7,725 nucleotides of DNA from an uncultured Collinsella sp. (GCA_902470365.1 CABRFZ010000046.1:1-7725), one strand, 5' to 3'. Counted from the first letter of the stretch, positions 1 to 6,326 are shown. Made by a program: numbers and translations. The notes: generated from the letters alone by a model not told the origin.

Positions 1-122
1 AGGCCCTTGCGGCCTAGTCGCTATTTAGGGCGTCCAAGATTTGGGGCGCAGTTCACATGCGGAGGTCGGGCTTTTTGCACAAACGCCGTCGTATTGACGA
101 ATTTGGGACTGCTGGAAATACG

Positions 123-273
123 AAACTATGCCGGTTTACTACGATGAATTGAGAAATTCCAACCACGCCGGCTTTTCGCAAAAAAAGTGCAAGGCATCTA
201 CCTGCGGTTTTAGTTCAACAAATTTCGGAGTGGTCGCGGTTGAGCGATTCATCGTAGTAAACCGTCATAGTTT
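123..273. repeat. Imperfect inverted repeat, 27-bp arms, 97-bp spacer
   Basis: The arms are 123-149 and 247-273. They are reverse complements at 26 of 27 positions; the only mismatch is C131 against T265. Weaker similarity continues inward for about another 20 bp. Each arm contains the block TTTACTACGATGAA preceded by an ATG. The spacer is 97 bp and AT-richer than the nearby genes. Two homologous repeat units in opposite orientation would explain the symmetry, as would a MITE-like or REP-like intergenic element. No transposase and no clear target-site duplication is visible, so the outer ends of the element are unknown. The repeat is seen directly; its mobility and function are not known. Confidence 0.8.
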
Positions 274-304
274 TGGCGGAGGCATTCAGGTTTGTGGGCG
301 GTAA
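128..304 (+). CDS. Possible 58-residue small ORF within the inverted repeat
   Basis: The frame is open from ATG at 128 to TAA at 302-304 and begins MPVYYDELRNSNHAGF. The opposite arm encodes a short minus-strand ORF (268 down to 215, 17 residues) that begins MTVYYDESLNRDH. The two share M-x-V-Y-Y-D-E-x-x-N-x-[ND]-H. The upstream sequence has only a weak GGA about 11 nt before the ATG, and no promoter is obvious. The plus ORF runs through the whole spacer and the antisense of the right arm, so its C-terminal half is probably not a conserved protein. No known family is recognised. This could be a real micro-protein, a decayed gene pair, or only a by-product of a DNA repeat. Confidence 0.2.
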   Translation: MPVYYDELRNSNHAGFSQKKCKASTCGFSSTNFGVVAVERFIVVNRHSFGGGIQVCGR

Positions 305-308
305 ACCA

Positions 309-355
309 AAGAGTGTCCCTTTTGACTAGTCGTTTAAGAGCGTCCCCAATGACTA
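309..355 (+). repeat. Pair of 20-bp direct repeats upstream of the rho promoter
   Basis: The copies at 309-328 and 336-355 follow the pattern AAGAG-Y-GTCCC-nnn-TGACTA, match at 16 of 20 positions and start 27 bp apart. An 8-bp perfect palindrome, GACTAGTC (324-331), lies at the end of the first copy. The second copy ends just before the proposed -35 box of rho. The pair could be a regulator binding site or debris of an intergenic repeat. Nothing in the sequence decides between these. Confidence 0.45.
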
Positions 356-357
356 AG

Positions 358-385
358 TTGCAGGTGGCGGCGGTTGTGTTACACT
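358..385 (+). promoter_or_regulatory. Probable sigma-A promoter of rho
   Basis: A -35-like TTGCAG (358-363) lies 16 bp before TACACT (380-385), a good -10 box. The -10 is extended by TG at 377-378. Transcription would start near 392, giving a leader of about 138 nt before the rho start codon. The call rests on consensus matching alone. Confidence 0.5.
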
Positions 386-430
386 AACGCTGCGTATATG
401 ACGCAAATATCTCGATACAGATCAATGATG

Positions 431-486
431 TCCGTCGGTATTTGACGGAGCTAGACTGTTTAGCCGCCCTGAAGGTTTATGCAGGG
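431..486 (+). promoter_or_regulatory. Structured 5' leader of rho (three small hairpins)
   Basis: Three consecutive small stem-loops can be drawn in the proposed rho leader. They are TCCGTC/GACGGA (431-436 with 444-449), GCTA/TAGC (450-453 with 461-464) and CCCTG/CAGGG (467-471 with 482-486). In several bacteria rho is autogenously regulated by termination within its leader, so a long leader fits such control. The stems are short and no riboswitch class is recognised. Any regulatory role is inference. Confidence 0.25.
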
Positions 487-529
487 AGCATGTGATCACA
501 GGGCTTGAAAAGAAAGTTGAGCAAACACT

Positions 530-3085
530 GTGTCTGATCAACAGCAAAAAAACGAAATAACGACGACGCAAGCCGCTCCCGCTGCACCGGTTGCGTTGGA
601 CCAGGTCGCGGCGCCCGCGCAAGCCTCGGCTCCTGAGACGCCTAAGGCTGCTTCGACGCCTACGCCTTCAGCGGCTGAGAAGGCCGTGCCTGCAACTGGT
701 GAGGAGGCTGCTCCGGCAAAGCCCAAGCGTACGCGCCGCACGGTCAAGCCTGCCACTGACGGCGAGGAGGTCACCAAGCCCAAGCGCCGTACCACGCGCA
801 CGACGCGCGCCAAGCGCACCGTTGCAGCTGACTCCTCGGCGCCGATTTCCGATGAGGTCGCGCAGGCACGTGCGTTGGCGCAGATTAGCGAGGCTCAGGT
901 GGTGCGCGCCCGCCGTCGTGCTGCCGAGCGCGAGGCCGCGGCTCTGACCGAGCTTGCAGCCCCGTCTGTGCCCGAGACGCCTGCCGCCGACCAGCCGACC
1001 GAGAAGCCGGTACCGCGCACACGCCGTCGCACGGCTGCTAAGGCCGAGCAGGTTGCCGATCAGGTAACCCCCGAGCTCACTGAGGCTTCGGTCCGTTCCG
1101 CGGCAGGGGAGGGCACATCGCCTGTTGAGCCCGCTGCGCCTGTCGAGGCCAGCGAAGTTCCCGTTGTCGATCCGGCTTTGCGCCCGCACCGTCGCGGTCG
1201 CAAGCCCAAGGCCTTCGTCGAGGCAGAGAAGGCCGCAGCCGCAGCTGCAGCCGCTCGGGATGCTGCGGCGACCGCCGAGTCTGCAACCGCCGCCGACGCG
1301 CCCGTCCAGGATGCTACGACTTCCGAGGCCGCTCCCGCCGATGTCGAGCCCGCCGACCTCCGTCCCGGTCGCAGCCGTCGCTCTGCTGCTAAGCGCACGT
1401 CCAAGGCTAAGGCTGCCAAGAAGGGCGCGTCCGAGGATTCCGCCGAGACGACCGTCGATGCATCGGCTGATGCCGCCGAGTCCCAGGACGTCGAACAGCC
1501 TGCGTCCGAAAAGCCCAAGCGTGGTCGTAAGAAGTCCGCTAAGGCCAAGGCGTCCGAGCAGCGGGCTGATGTCGAAGCGCAGGTCGATTCCGGCGCCGAG
1601 GCCAATGACGCCGCTGCGGCCAATGCCGACGCCGCCGCAACTGATGGTGCCGCGCCCGCCGAGGCCGAAGACGGCGCTCGCCCCAACCGTCGCCAGCACA
1701 AGCGTAACGACGAGCGCAACGACCGCAAGGACGAGCGCAACAACGACCGTCGCAACCGCCAGCGCGATCGCAAACAGCGCAACAAGGAGCGCAACGCCGC
1801 CCCCACCGAGCCCACGCTTTCGCGCGAGGAACTCGCGGCCATGAAGGTCGCCGAGCTGCGCGAGAAGGCCAAGGAGTTCGAGATCGAGACGACCGGCAAG
1901 AAGAAGGCCGAGCTCGTCGAGGAGATCTACACCACTGCCGCGAAGGCCGAGGGCTTCCGCGACATCAAGGGCATTCTGCAGATTCGCCCGGACAGCTCCG
2001 GCATCATCCACGCCCATGGCTACATGAAGTCCAACGACGACGCCTTCGTGCCCGCCTACCTCATCCGCTCCGCGCGTCTGCGCACGGGCGACGTCATCGA
2101 GGGCTCGCTGCGTCCTTCGCGCGGCGGCGACAAGCGCGCCGGCCTCGCCAAAATCACGACCGTCAACGGTCTAGACCCCGAGCAGATTCGCAACCGTCCC
2201 AAGTTCGGTGACCTCACCCCGGTCTATCCCAACGAGCCGCTGCGCATGGAGCATGGCAAGGACTCCATTACCGGTCGCGCCATCGACATCGTGTCGCCGA
2301 TCGGCAAGGGTCAGCGTGGCCTGATCGTGTCCCCGCCCAAGGCCGGCAAGACCACAATCCTCAAGAAGATCTGCCAGTCTATCTCGATTAACAACCCCGA
2401 GGTGCACCTCATCTGCCTGCTCGTCGACGAGCGCCCCGAAGAGGTTACCGATATGCAGCGTTCCATCAAGGGCGAGGTTGTGGCGTCGACCTTCGATATG
2501 CCCGCCGACAACCACACTCGTGTGGCAGAGCTCGTCATCGAGCGCGCCAAGCGCATCGTGGAGCTGGGCGGCGATGTCGTGGTGGTGCTCGACTCCATCA
2601 CGCGTCTTGCCCGCGCCTACAACTTGGCGGCGCCCGCCTCAGGCCGCATCCTTTCGGGCGGCGTCGATTCGGCGGCGCTGTATCCGCCCAAGCGCTTCCT
2701 GGGCGCAGCCCGTAATATCGAGAACGGTGGCTCGCTCACCATCCTGGCCTCTGCCCTCATCGACACCGGTTCCAAGATGGACGAGGTCATCTTCGAGGAG
2801 TTCAAGGGCACCGGCAACATGGAGCTTAAGCTCGACCGCGACCTGGCCGATCGCCGCATCTTCCCGGCTATCGACCCCGTTGCCTCCGGTACGCGTAACG
2901 AGGACCTGTTGGTTGACGAGCAGATGCGTCCGTTTGTCTTTGGCCTGCGTCGCATTCTTGCCGGCATGAACAACACCGAGCGTGCGGCCGCATCGTTTAT
3001 CAAAGGTCTTAAGGGTACCAACACCAACCAGGAGTTCCTGGTGCGTTCGGCCAAAAAGCACAGCGACTACGAGCAGACGTTCTAG
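530..3085 (+). CDS. rho: Transcription termination factor Rho with a very long N-terminal tail
   Basis: This is a hexameric RNA-dependent ATPase/translocase that ends transcription. The protein has 851 residues against 419 in E. coli. Residues 1-429 are Ala/Pro/Glu-rich and apparently disordered. They carry basic patches near 64-95, 162-171, 218-227, 278-298, 328-341 and 384-421; the last is dense in Arg/Asn/Asp. The Rho N-terminal helical domain starts at about 430 and the RNA-binding OB fold spans about 475-545. The ATPase domain has Walker A PPKAGKTT with K607, Walker B VVVVLD with D688, and the arginine finger in SGTR at R789. These match E. coli K184, D265 and R366 at a constant offset of 423, so the core is complete. 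The OB fold has DSSGIIH (488-494) where E. coli has DGFGFLR, so its two stacking aromatics are missing. The start is GTG at 530, because an in-frame TGA at 518-520 rules out anything much further upstream. The Shine-Dalgarno sequence is weak. The gene is monocistronic, with its own promoter and terminator. Confidence 0.97.
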   Translation: MSDQQQKNEITTTQAAPAAPVALDQVAAPAQASAPETPKAASTPTPSAAEKAVPATGEEAAPAKPKRTRRTVKPATDGEEVTKPKRRTTRTTRAKRTVAADSSAPISDEVAQARALAQISEAQVVRARRRAAEREAAALTELAAPSVPETPAADQPTEKPVPRTRRRTAAKAEQVADQVTPELTEASVRSAAGEGTSPVEPAAPVEASEVPVVDPALRPHRRGRKPKAFVEAEKAAAAAAAARDAAATAESATAADAPVQDATTSEAAPADVEPADLRPGRSRRSAAKRTSKAKAAKKGASEDSAETTVDASADAAESQDVEQPASEKPKRGRKKSAKAKASEQRADVEAQVDSGAEANDAAAANADAAATDGAAPAEAEDGARPNRRQHKRNDERNDRKDERNNDRRNRQRDRKQRNKERNAAPTEPTLSREELAAMKVAELREKAKEFEIETTGKKKAELVEEIYTTAAKAEGFRDIKGILQIRPDSSGIIHAHGYMKSNDDAFVPAYLIRSARLRTGDVIEGSLRPSRGGDKRAGLAKITTVNGLDPEQIRNRPKFGDLTPVYPNEPLRMEHGKDSITGRAIDIVSPIGKGQRGLIVSPPKAGKTTILKKICQSISINNPEVHLICLLVDERPEEVTDMQRSIKGEVVASTFDMPADNHTRVAELVIERAKRIVELGGDVVVVLDSITRLARAYNLAAPASGRILSGGVDSAALYPPKRFLGAARNIENGGSLTILASALIDTGSKMDEVIFEEFKGTGNMELKLDRDLADRRIFPAIDPVASGTRNEDLLVDEQMRPFVFGLRRILAGMNNTERAAASFIKGLKGTNTNQEFLVRSAKKHSDYEQTF

Positions 3086-3122
3086 GTTGTCATCCACACG
3101 CAGCGATAGTCATCAATGCAAT

Positions 3123-3156
3123 AAAGGGTCGGGGCTTTGAGCCTCGGCCCTTTTCT
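3123..3156 (+). terminator. Intrinsic terminator of rho
   Basis: The stem pairs GGGTCGGGGC (3126-3135) with GCCTCGGCCC (3141-3150) over 10 pairs, two of them G-U, around the loop TTTGA. It is flanked by AAA before and TTTTCT after. It starts about 40 nt after the rho stop codon. Confidence 0.9.
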
Positions 3157-3233
3157 ATATCGCCGCTCCGCGCTTATTTTTGACCATAAGACTGGCAAGC
3201 AGCGGGTTTCCCGTTTCAATCCGACATCTTCGC

Positions 3234-3262
3234 TTGCAATCGACAGGGCGGTTTCGCATAAT
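3234..3262 (+). promoter_or_regulatory. Probable sigma-A promoter of the membrane-protein pair
   Basis: TTGCAA (3234-3239) and CATAAT (3257-3262) are separated by an ideal 17-bp spacer. Transcription would start near 3269. It lies after the rho terminator and before the gene at 3399, consistent with an independent unit. No consensus promoter is seen between 3159 and 3233. Confidence 0.6.
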
Positions 3263-3291
3263 AGCTTTTAAGCTTCGCGACGGAAAACGCA

Positions 3292-3340
3292 GATGAAACG
3301 AACCATATACCGTTGCTTTGGGGCATAGCCCCGCTTCATC
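3292..3340 (+). promoter_or_regulatory. Leader stem-loop upstream of the 466-residue protein gene
   Basis: Inside the roughly 130-nt leader, GATGAA (3292-3297) can pair with TTCATC (3335-3340), extended by a short CG/CG pairing after one mismatch. It encloses a tight hairpin, GGGGC-ATA-GCCCC (3320-3332). No T-run follows, so this is not an ordinary intrinsic terminator. No known riboswitch is recognised. It may be a stabilising or regulatory structure, or chance. Confidence 0.25.
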
Positions 3341-3398
3341 TTCTCTCGCGCAGCCAACTGAATGATGCGATTTGGGTGCTGGAAGATGGGGAGAGCTC

Positions 3399-4799
3399 AT
3401 GGCTTCTTCTGATGCAACACAACGAGCAGTCCTTGCCGGACTTTCGTGCGGGATCGGCCTTGCCGCTCCCGTGGTTATGTATGCCGCGACGCTGCCGTTT
3501 TCGTCTGTGAACGAGACGGTCGTTGCGGGTGCGGTTCCCTTCGCCGTGGGCGCAGTGGCGGGCGTGGGTATCTATGCCGCCTCGCTGGGTATCTCCGAGT
3601 ACCGTGCGCAGCGTGAAGAGCGTCTGTTCCAGCCCGATGCCATGGGCGGTGCCGCCAATCTCAATCAGCATCAAAGCGAGTTCAAGACCGCCTCGATTCC
3701 AGCTCGGCAGCAGGATGCGACTCCTTATGCTGCGGCTTCTGCTTCTCAGGCTCAGGCGGAGCAGTCTACCTCGGCATTCCTTTCCGGCCTGACTGGTTCG
3801 TTCCAGCGCCGTCATGCCGATGATGGTGTCCCTACCATCGCTCGAGCCGCAGATGCTATGGACGAGGACGAGGCTTGGTCCATGATCGACAGTATGCTCG
3901 ACGACGATTCGCCGGTGAGCTGCGACCCTGCACACTCGCGCGACGTCTATCAAGTCGCCATCGACGAGCTCACCAACGGCGGGCAGACCGGCTCCTTCAA
4001 TCGCGACGACATCGCCGCCGCGGCACGCGCCGTGTCTGGTTCCCAGGCCGCCCCTGCGGGCAGCACGGCGGCTTTCGTGGCACTCGTTGCCAACGCGGCA
4101 GCCAATAACGCCTACAACGCTACCTCGGCGGACGCGAACGCTTCTGCCGACAATTCGTACGTTGATGAAGCCATGACTGCGGACGAGGAGGCCGTTGCCG
4201 CCCGCCGTGCCGCCGAAAGCTCGCTGTGGGGCGCTCCTGCCCAGCAGCAGGCGACTGAGGCTGCGCCGTACAATGCAAACCTCGCCAGCATGCCTATCAT
4301 CTCCGGTGCCGCGGACATCGATCTCGATGACCTCGATGAGCCTGCGGCCATCACCGCATCGATTGATGTCCAAGATCGCATCGACACCGGCGACCTTCCG
4401 GACGCCTCGCTCGAGGTTGATGTTCCCATGGCCGATTACTCGGGCCACGAGGACATGTGGGCCGCCGCCACCGCGATTCTGGATGAGATTGACGAGCCTG
4501 CTCCTGTTACGGCCCCCGCTCCCGTCGCTGCCCCTCAGCCTGCTGCCCCCGCCTATGTCGGTCGTCACAGCGCTGTGTTCCCCGAGGATACTGCCCGTAT
4601 CTCGCGCGAGAGCATCGAGCGGGCCGAGGCTATTGCCGCCGGCATTATGGAAAACCGTCGTCACGAGCGCGTCAATCAGATCCTCGAGGAAGAGATCGAG
4701 CGCCTGCAGTCCTCTACCGCCAAGCGTACGGGCCGTGCTTATCTGAGCGTTATCGAGGGCGGTACCGCCAGCTTCGCGCCGCTCCGCGCGGAGGCATAA
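3399..4799 (+). CDS. Membrane-anchored Ala/Asp/Glu-rich protein of unknown function
   Basis: No family is recognised for this 466-residue protein. Two hydrophobic segments, about 10-32 and 41-65, are joined by a short PFSSVNET turn and followed by the basic EYRAQREER. This predicts a membrane hairpin with both ends in the cytoplasm. The rest is a long acidic, Ala-rich, probably flexible region. It contains two TGSF-[QN]-R motifs (from 132 and 197) and two acidic W-x5-[MI]-L-D motifs (W160 and W354). A charged helical segment, about 403-442 (with EEEIERLQSS), looks able to form a coiled coil. The ATG at 3399 is preferred over the in-frame TTG at 3372 because GGGGAG (3388-3393) sits 5 nt before it. 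The vanZ-like gene starts 7 nt after its stop, so the two are probably co-transcribed. Its layout suggests a membrane-tethered scaffold or envelope-associated protein, which is inference only. Confidence 0.85.
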   Translation: MASSDATQRAVLAGLSCGIGLAAPVVMYAATLPFSSVNETVVAGAVPFAVGAVAGVGIYAASLGISEYRAQREERLFQPDAMGGAANLNQHQSEFKTASIPARQQDATPYAAASASQAQAEQSTSAFLSGLTGSFQRRHADDGVPTIARAADAMDEDEAWSMIDSMLDDDSPVSCDPAHSRDVYQVAIDELTNGGQTGSFNRDDIAAAARAVSGSQAAPAGSTAAFVALVANAAANNAYNATSADANASADNSYVDEAMTADEEAVAARRAAESSLWGAPAQQQATEAAPYNANLASMPIISGAADIDLDDLDEPAAITASIDVQDRIDTGDLPDASLEVDVPMADYSGHEDMWAAATAILDEIDEPAPVTAPAPVAAPQPAAPAYVGRHSAVFPEDTARISRESIERAEAIAAGIMENRRHERVNQILEEEIERLQSSTAKRTGRAYLSVIEGGTASFAPLRAEA

Positions 4800-4806
4800 C
4801 TTCTGC

Positions 4807-5256
4807 ATGGTTAAGATCAATCGAAAATGGGCGGTCGTGACCTGCCTGATGGCGCTCTTGATCTGGGGCAATTCGCTGGTTCCCGGCTCGGGGTCGGGCT
4901 CGCTGAGCCTAACGGTCATGGAAGCTATCCGCGGTTTCCTGCACGGCGTGGGACTTCCATATGAATGGGTGACCAACTTTGTTGTTCGCAAGTGCGCGCA
5001 TTTTACCGAGTATATGGTGCTCGGCATCTTGGCAACGCACGCCTTTGATTTTGAGGGCCGGTGCACCTTTGACGTGCTACTGCCCACGGCGGTGTTCCTG
5101 CTGCTGATTCCCTCGATTGACGAGACGATTCAGCTCTTTGTGCCGGGACGCGCCGGCATGATCACCGATGTGATGATCGACTGCTGTGGAGCGGCAATGG
5201 GCGTTGTGCTCCGATATCTCTTACGGTCGCTGATATGCGCCAAAAAAGCCGCCTAG
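4807..5256 (+). CDS. VanZ family membrane protein
   Basis: This is a small integral membrane protein of 149 residues, the usual size for single-domain VanZ proteins. Hydrophobic segments lie at about 8-26, 66-82, 90-106 and 122-142. It carries both family signatures: RKCAHFTEY (61-69), and a second stretch at 105-125 containing D105, E106, Q109, the triplet PGR (113-115), D121 and D125. VanZ of the vanA cluster gives low-level teicoplanin resistance, but most chromosomal members are of unknown function. There are no other van genes here, so a resistance role should not be assumed. GGAGG (4790-4794), inside the end of the upstream gene, is a slightly distant Shine-Dalgarno with a 12-nt spacer. 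This points to coupling with the upstream gene. The TAG stop lies inside the left arm of the terminator stem. Confidence 0.9.
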   Translation: MVKINRKWAVVTCLMALLIWGNSLVPGSGSGSLSLTVMEAIRGFLHGVGLPYEWVTNFVVRKCAHFTEYMVLGILATHAFDFEGRCTFDVLLPTAVFLLLIPSIDETIQLFVPGRAGMITDVMIDCCGAAMGVVLRYLLRSLICAKKAA

Positions 5257-5287
5257 GGCGTATGTTTGGTCCTAGGCGGCCTTTTTA
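5242..5287. terminator. Bidirectional intrinsic terminator between convergent genes
   Basis: A perfect 10-bp stem, GCCGCCTAGG (5248-5257) with CCTAGGCGGC (5271-5280), surrounds a 13-nt loop. AAAAAA precedes the stem and CTTTTTATT follows it. Read on plus it ends the vanZ-like unit; read on minus the stem is followed by TTTTTT and can end the fructokinase transcript. The vanZ-like stop codon (5254-5256) is within the left arm. Between it and the kinase stop (5289-5368) no gene is seen. Confidence 0.92.
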
Positions 5288-5368
5288 TTAGAGGGCTTAT
5301 ATGGGGCGTGGTGGCGTCGTTCCGTAGATCGGATTTGCCGGGCGCGCCACGCCCTGTGGGTGCGTCTG

Positions 5369-6259
5369 CTACTGAAGCGCCTGTGCGCCCAGGGCCAGGC
5401 AGCCCATAATGCCTTGCTTGCCCTCGAGGCTGTTGTTGACAATATAGGTATCAATGTCGTTGACCTCGGGCGTGACGATATAGCCGTTGAGCATCTCGGC
5501 GCACTTCTTGCGTGCGAGCGGCACGATGGGGGTGTGGTCGGCCACGCCGCCACCGATGATGATCTTTTGCGGCGCGTAGCACAGCGTATAGGTCATGAGC
5601 GCCTGTGCCAGATAGCCGGCGAGCAGGTCCATGGCCTCCGAGTCATCGGCCATGTCTCCGGCGCTCTTGCCATCCCAGCGCTTTTTAACGCCGGGGCCGG
5701 CGATGAGGCCCTCGAGACAGTTGTCGTGGAAGGGGCAGGCGCTGTGCTCGCCAATGGTGTCGCGCGGGTCGCGCGTGACCAGGATGTGGCCGGCCTCGGG
5801 ATGCATCATGCCGTGCACGAGCTTACCGCCCGAGAGTACGCCGGCGCCCACACCGGTGCCGATGGTCAGGTAGACCACGTCCGTGAGGCCCTGGGCGCAA
5901 CCAAAGGTGACCTCGCCCAGGCAGGCGACGTTGACGTCGGTGTCGTAGCCGCAGGGGATATTGAGCTCGTTTTGGATAGTGCCCAGCAGATCAAAGTAGC
6001 GCCATGCCGTCTTGGGCGTCTCCAGGATCTTGCCGTATTGGGGTGAGGCGGGGTTGACTGCGGTGGGGCCAAAGGCGCCGATGCCCAGCGCGGCGATGCC
6101 CTTGTCGGCAAACCACGCGTTGACGGCCTCGACGGTCTCCTGCGGGGTCGTGGTCGCGATCTGCTCACGCTCCAGGACCGTGCCGTCCGCATAGCCCGTG
6201 GCGCAGACCATCTTGGTGCCGCCGGCCTCGAGCGCTCCGATAAGCTGCTGTTCTGCCAT
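5369..6259 (-). CDS. ROK-family fructokinase (YdhR/ScrK-like)
   Basis: This is a cytoplasmic sugar kinase, most likely phosphorylating D-fructose to fructose 6-phosphate with ATP, so that fructose from sucrose or similar sugars enters glycolysis. The protein has 296 residues, full length for this group. An N-terminal phosphate-binding loop, EAGGTK (11-16), is followed by IGIGAFGP (58-65), the catalytic Asp in DTDVNVA (D108), and the second phosphate motif, TIGTGVGAG (132-140). The ROK zinc site is visible as H158 with C175, H178 and C181. IIIGGGV is near the C-terminal third. It closely resembles the B. subtilis YdhR-type fructokinases as I recall them; other ROK substrates such as mannose or glucose cannot be excluded. 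The ATG at 6259 follows AGAGAGGAAT at 5-nt spacing. It has its own promoter and is separated from the upstream aminotransferase by a terminator. Confidence 0.93.
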   Translation of the reverse strand: MAEQQLIGALEAGGTKMVCATGYADGTVLEREQIATTTPQETVEAVNAWFADKGIAALGIGAFGPTAVNPASPQYGKILETPKTAWRYFDLLGTIQNELNIPCGYDTDVNVACLGEVTFGCAQGLTDVVYLTIGTGVGAGVLSGGKLVHGMMHPEAGHILVTRDPRDTIGEHSACPFHDNCLEGLIAGPGVKKRWDGKSAGDMADDSEAMDLLAGYLAQALMTYTLCYAPQKIIIGGGVADHTPIVPLARKKCAEMLNGYIVTPEVNDIDTYIVNNSLEGKQGIMGCLALGAQALQ

Positions 6260-6297
6260 AGTATTCCTCTCTCTGGGACAAGTTGCTCCGTGACTAA

Positions 6298-6326
6298 AGT
6301 ATAGGGCTCTAAACCATTTAAGAAAG
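6298..6326 (-). promoter_or_regulatory. Promoter of the fructokinase gene
   Basis: On the minus strand TATACT (6303-6298) is a near-consensus -10 box. The -35 region 16-17 bp further upstream is poor (TTTCTT or CTTTCT), which is common where a regulator assists or blocks the polymerase. The start site would be near 6291, giving a leader of about 32 nt before the ATG. Confidence 0.55.

Noticed and set aside
1..15. Small hairpin AGGCC-CTTGC-GGCCT as a terminator of an upstream gene
   Set aside because: The stem is only 5 bp and no T-run follows; the context is cut off by the window edge.
422..622. 66-codon minus-strand frame over the rho leader and start
   Set aside because: No ribosome binding site or known motif, and it overlaps the rho start; likely chance.
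668..2017. 449-codon open frame antisense to the rho tail
   Set aside because: Low-complexity Gly/Leu/Arg translation, a by-product of GC-rich codons on the other strand. Rho is clearly coding here.
3372..3398. Upstream TTG start for the 466-residue protein
   Set aside because: It would put the good GGGGAG ribosome site inside the coding region; ATG at 3399 is properly spaced from it.
3336..5087. 583-codon open frame antisense to the membrane-protein pair
   Set aside because: It spans two plus-strand genes with good start signals, and its translation shows no recognisable domain, only Arg/Gly-rich sequence.
4807..5256. Glycopeptide resistance cluster suggested by the VanZ protein
   Set aside because: No vanA/H/X/R/S partners are in the window, and VanZ-family proteins are common in chromosomes without resistance.
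5360..6046. 228-codon plus-strand open frame antisense to the fructokinase
   Set aside because: Shadow of the ROK gene; no ribosome site and no family resemblance.
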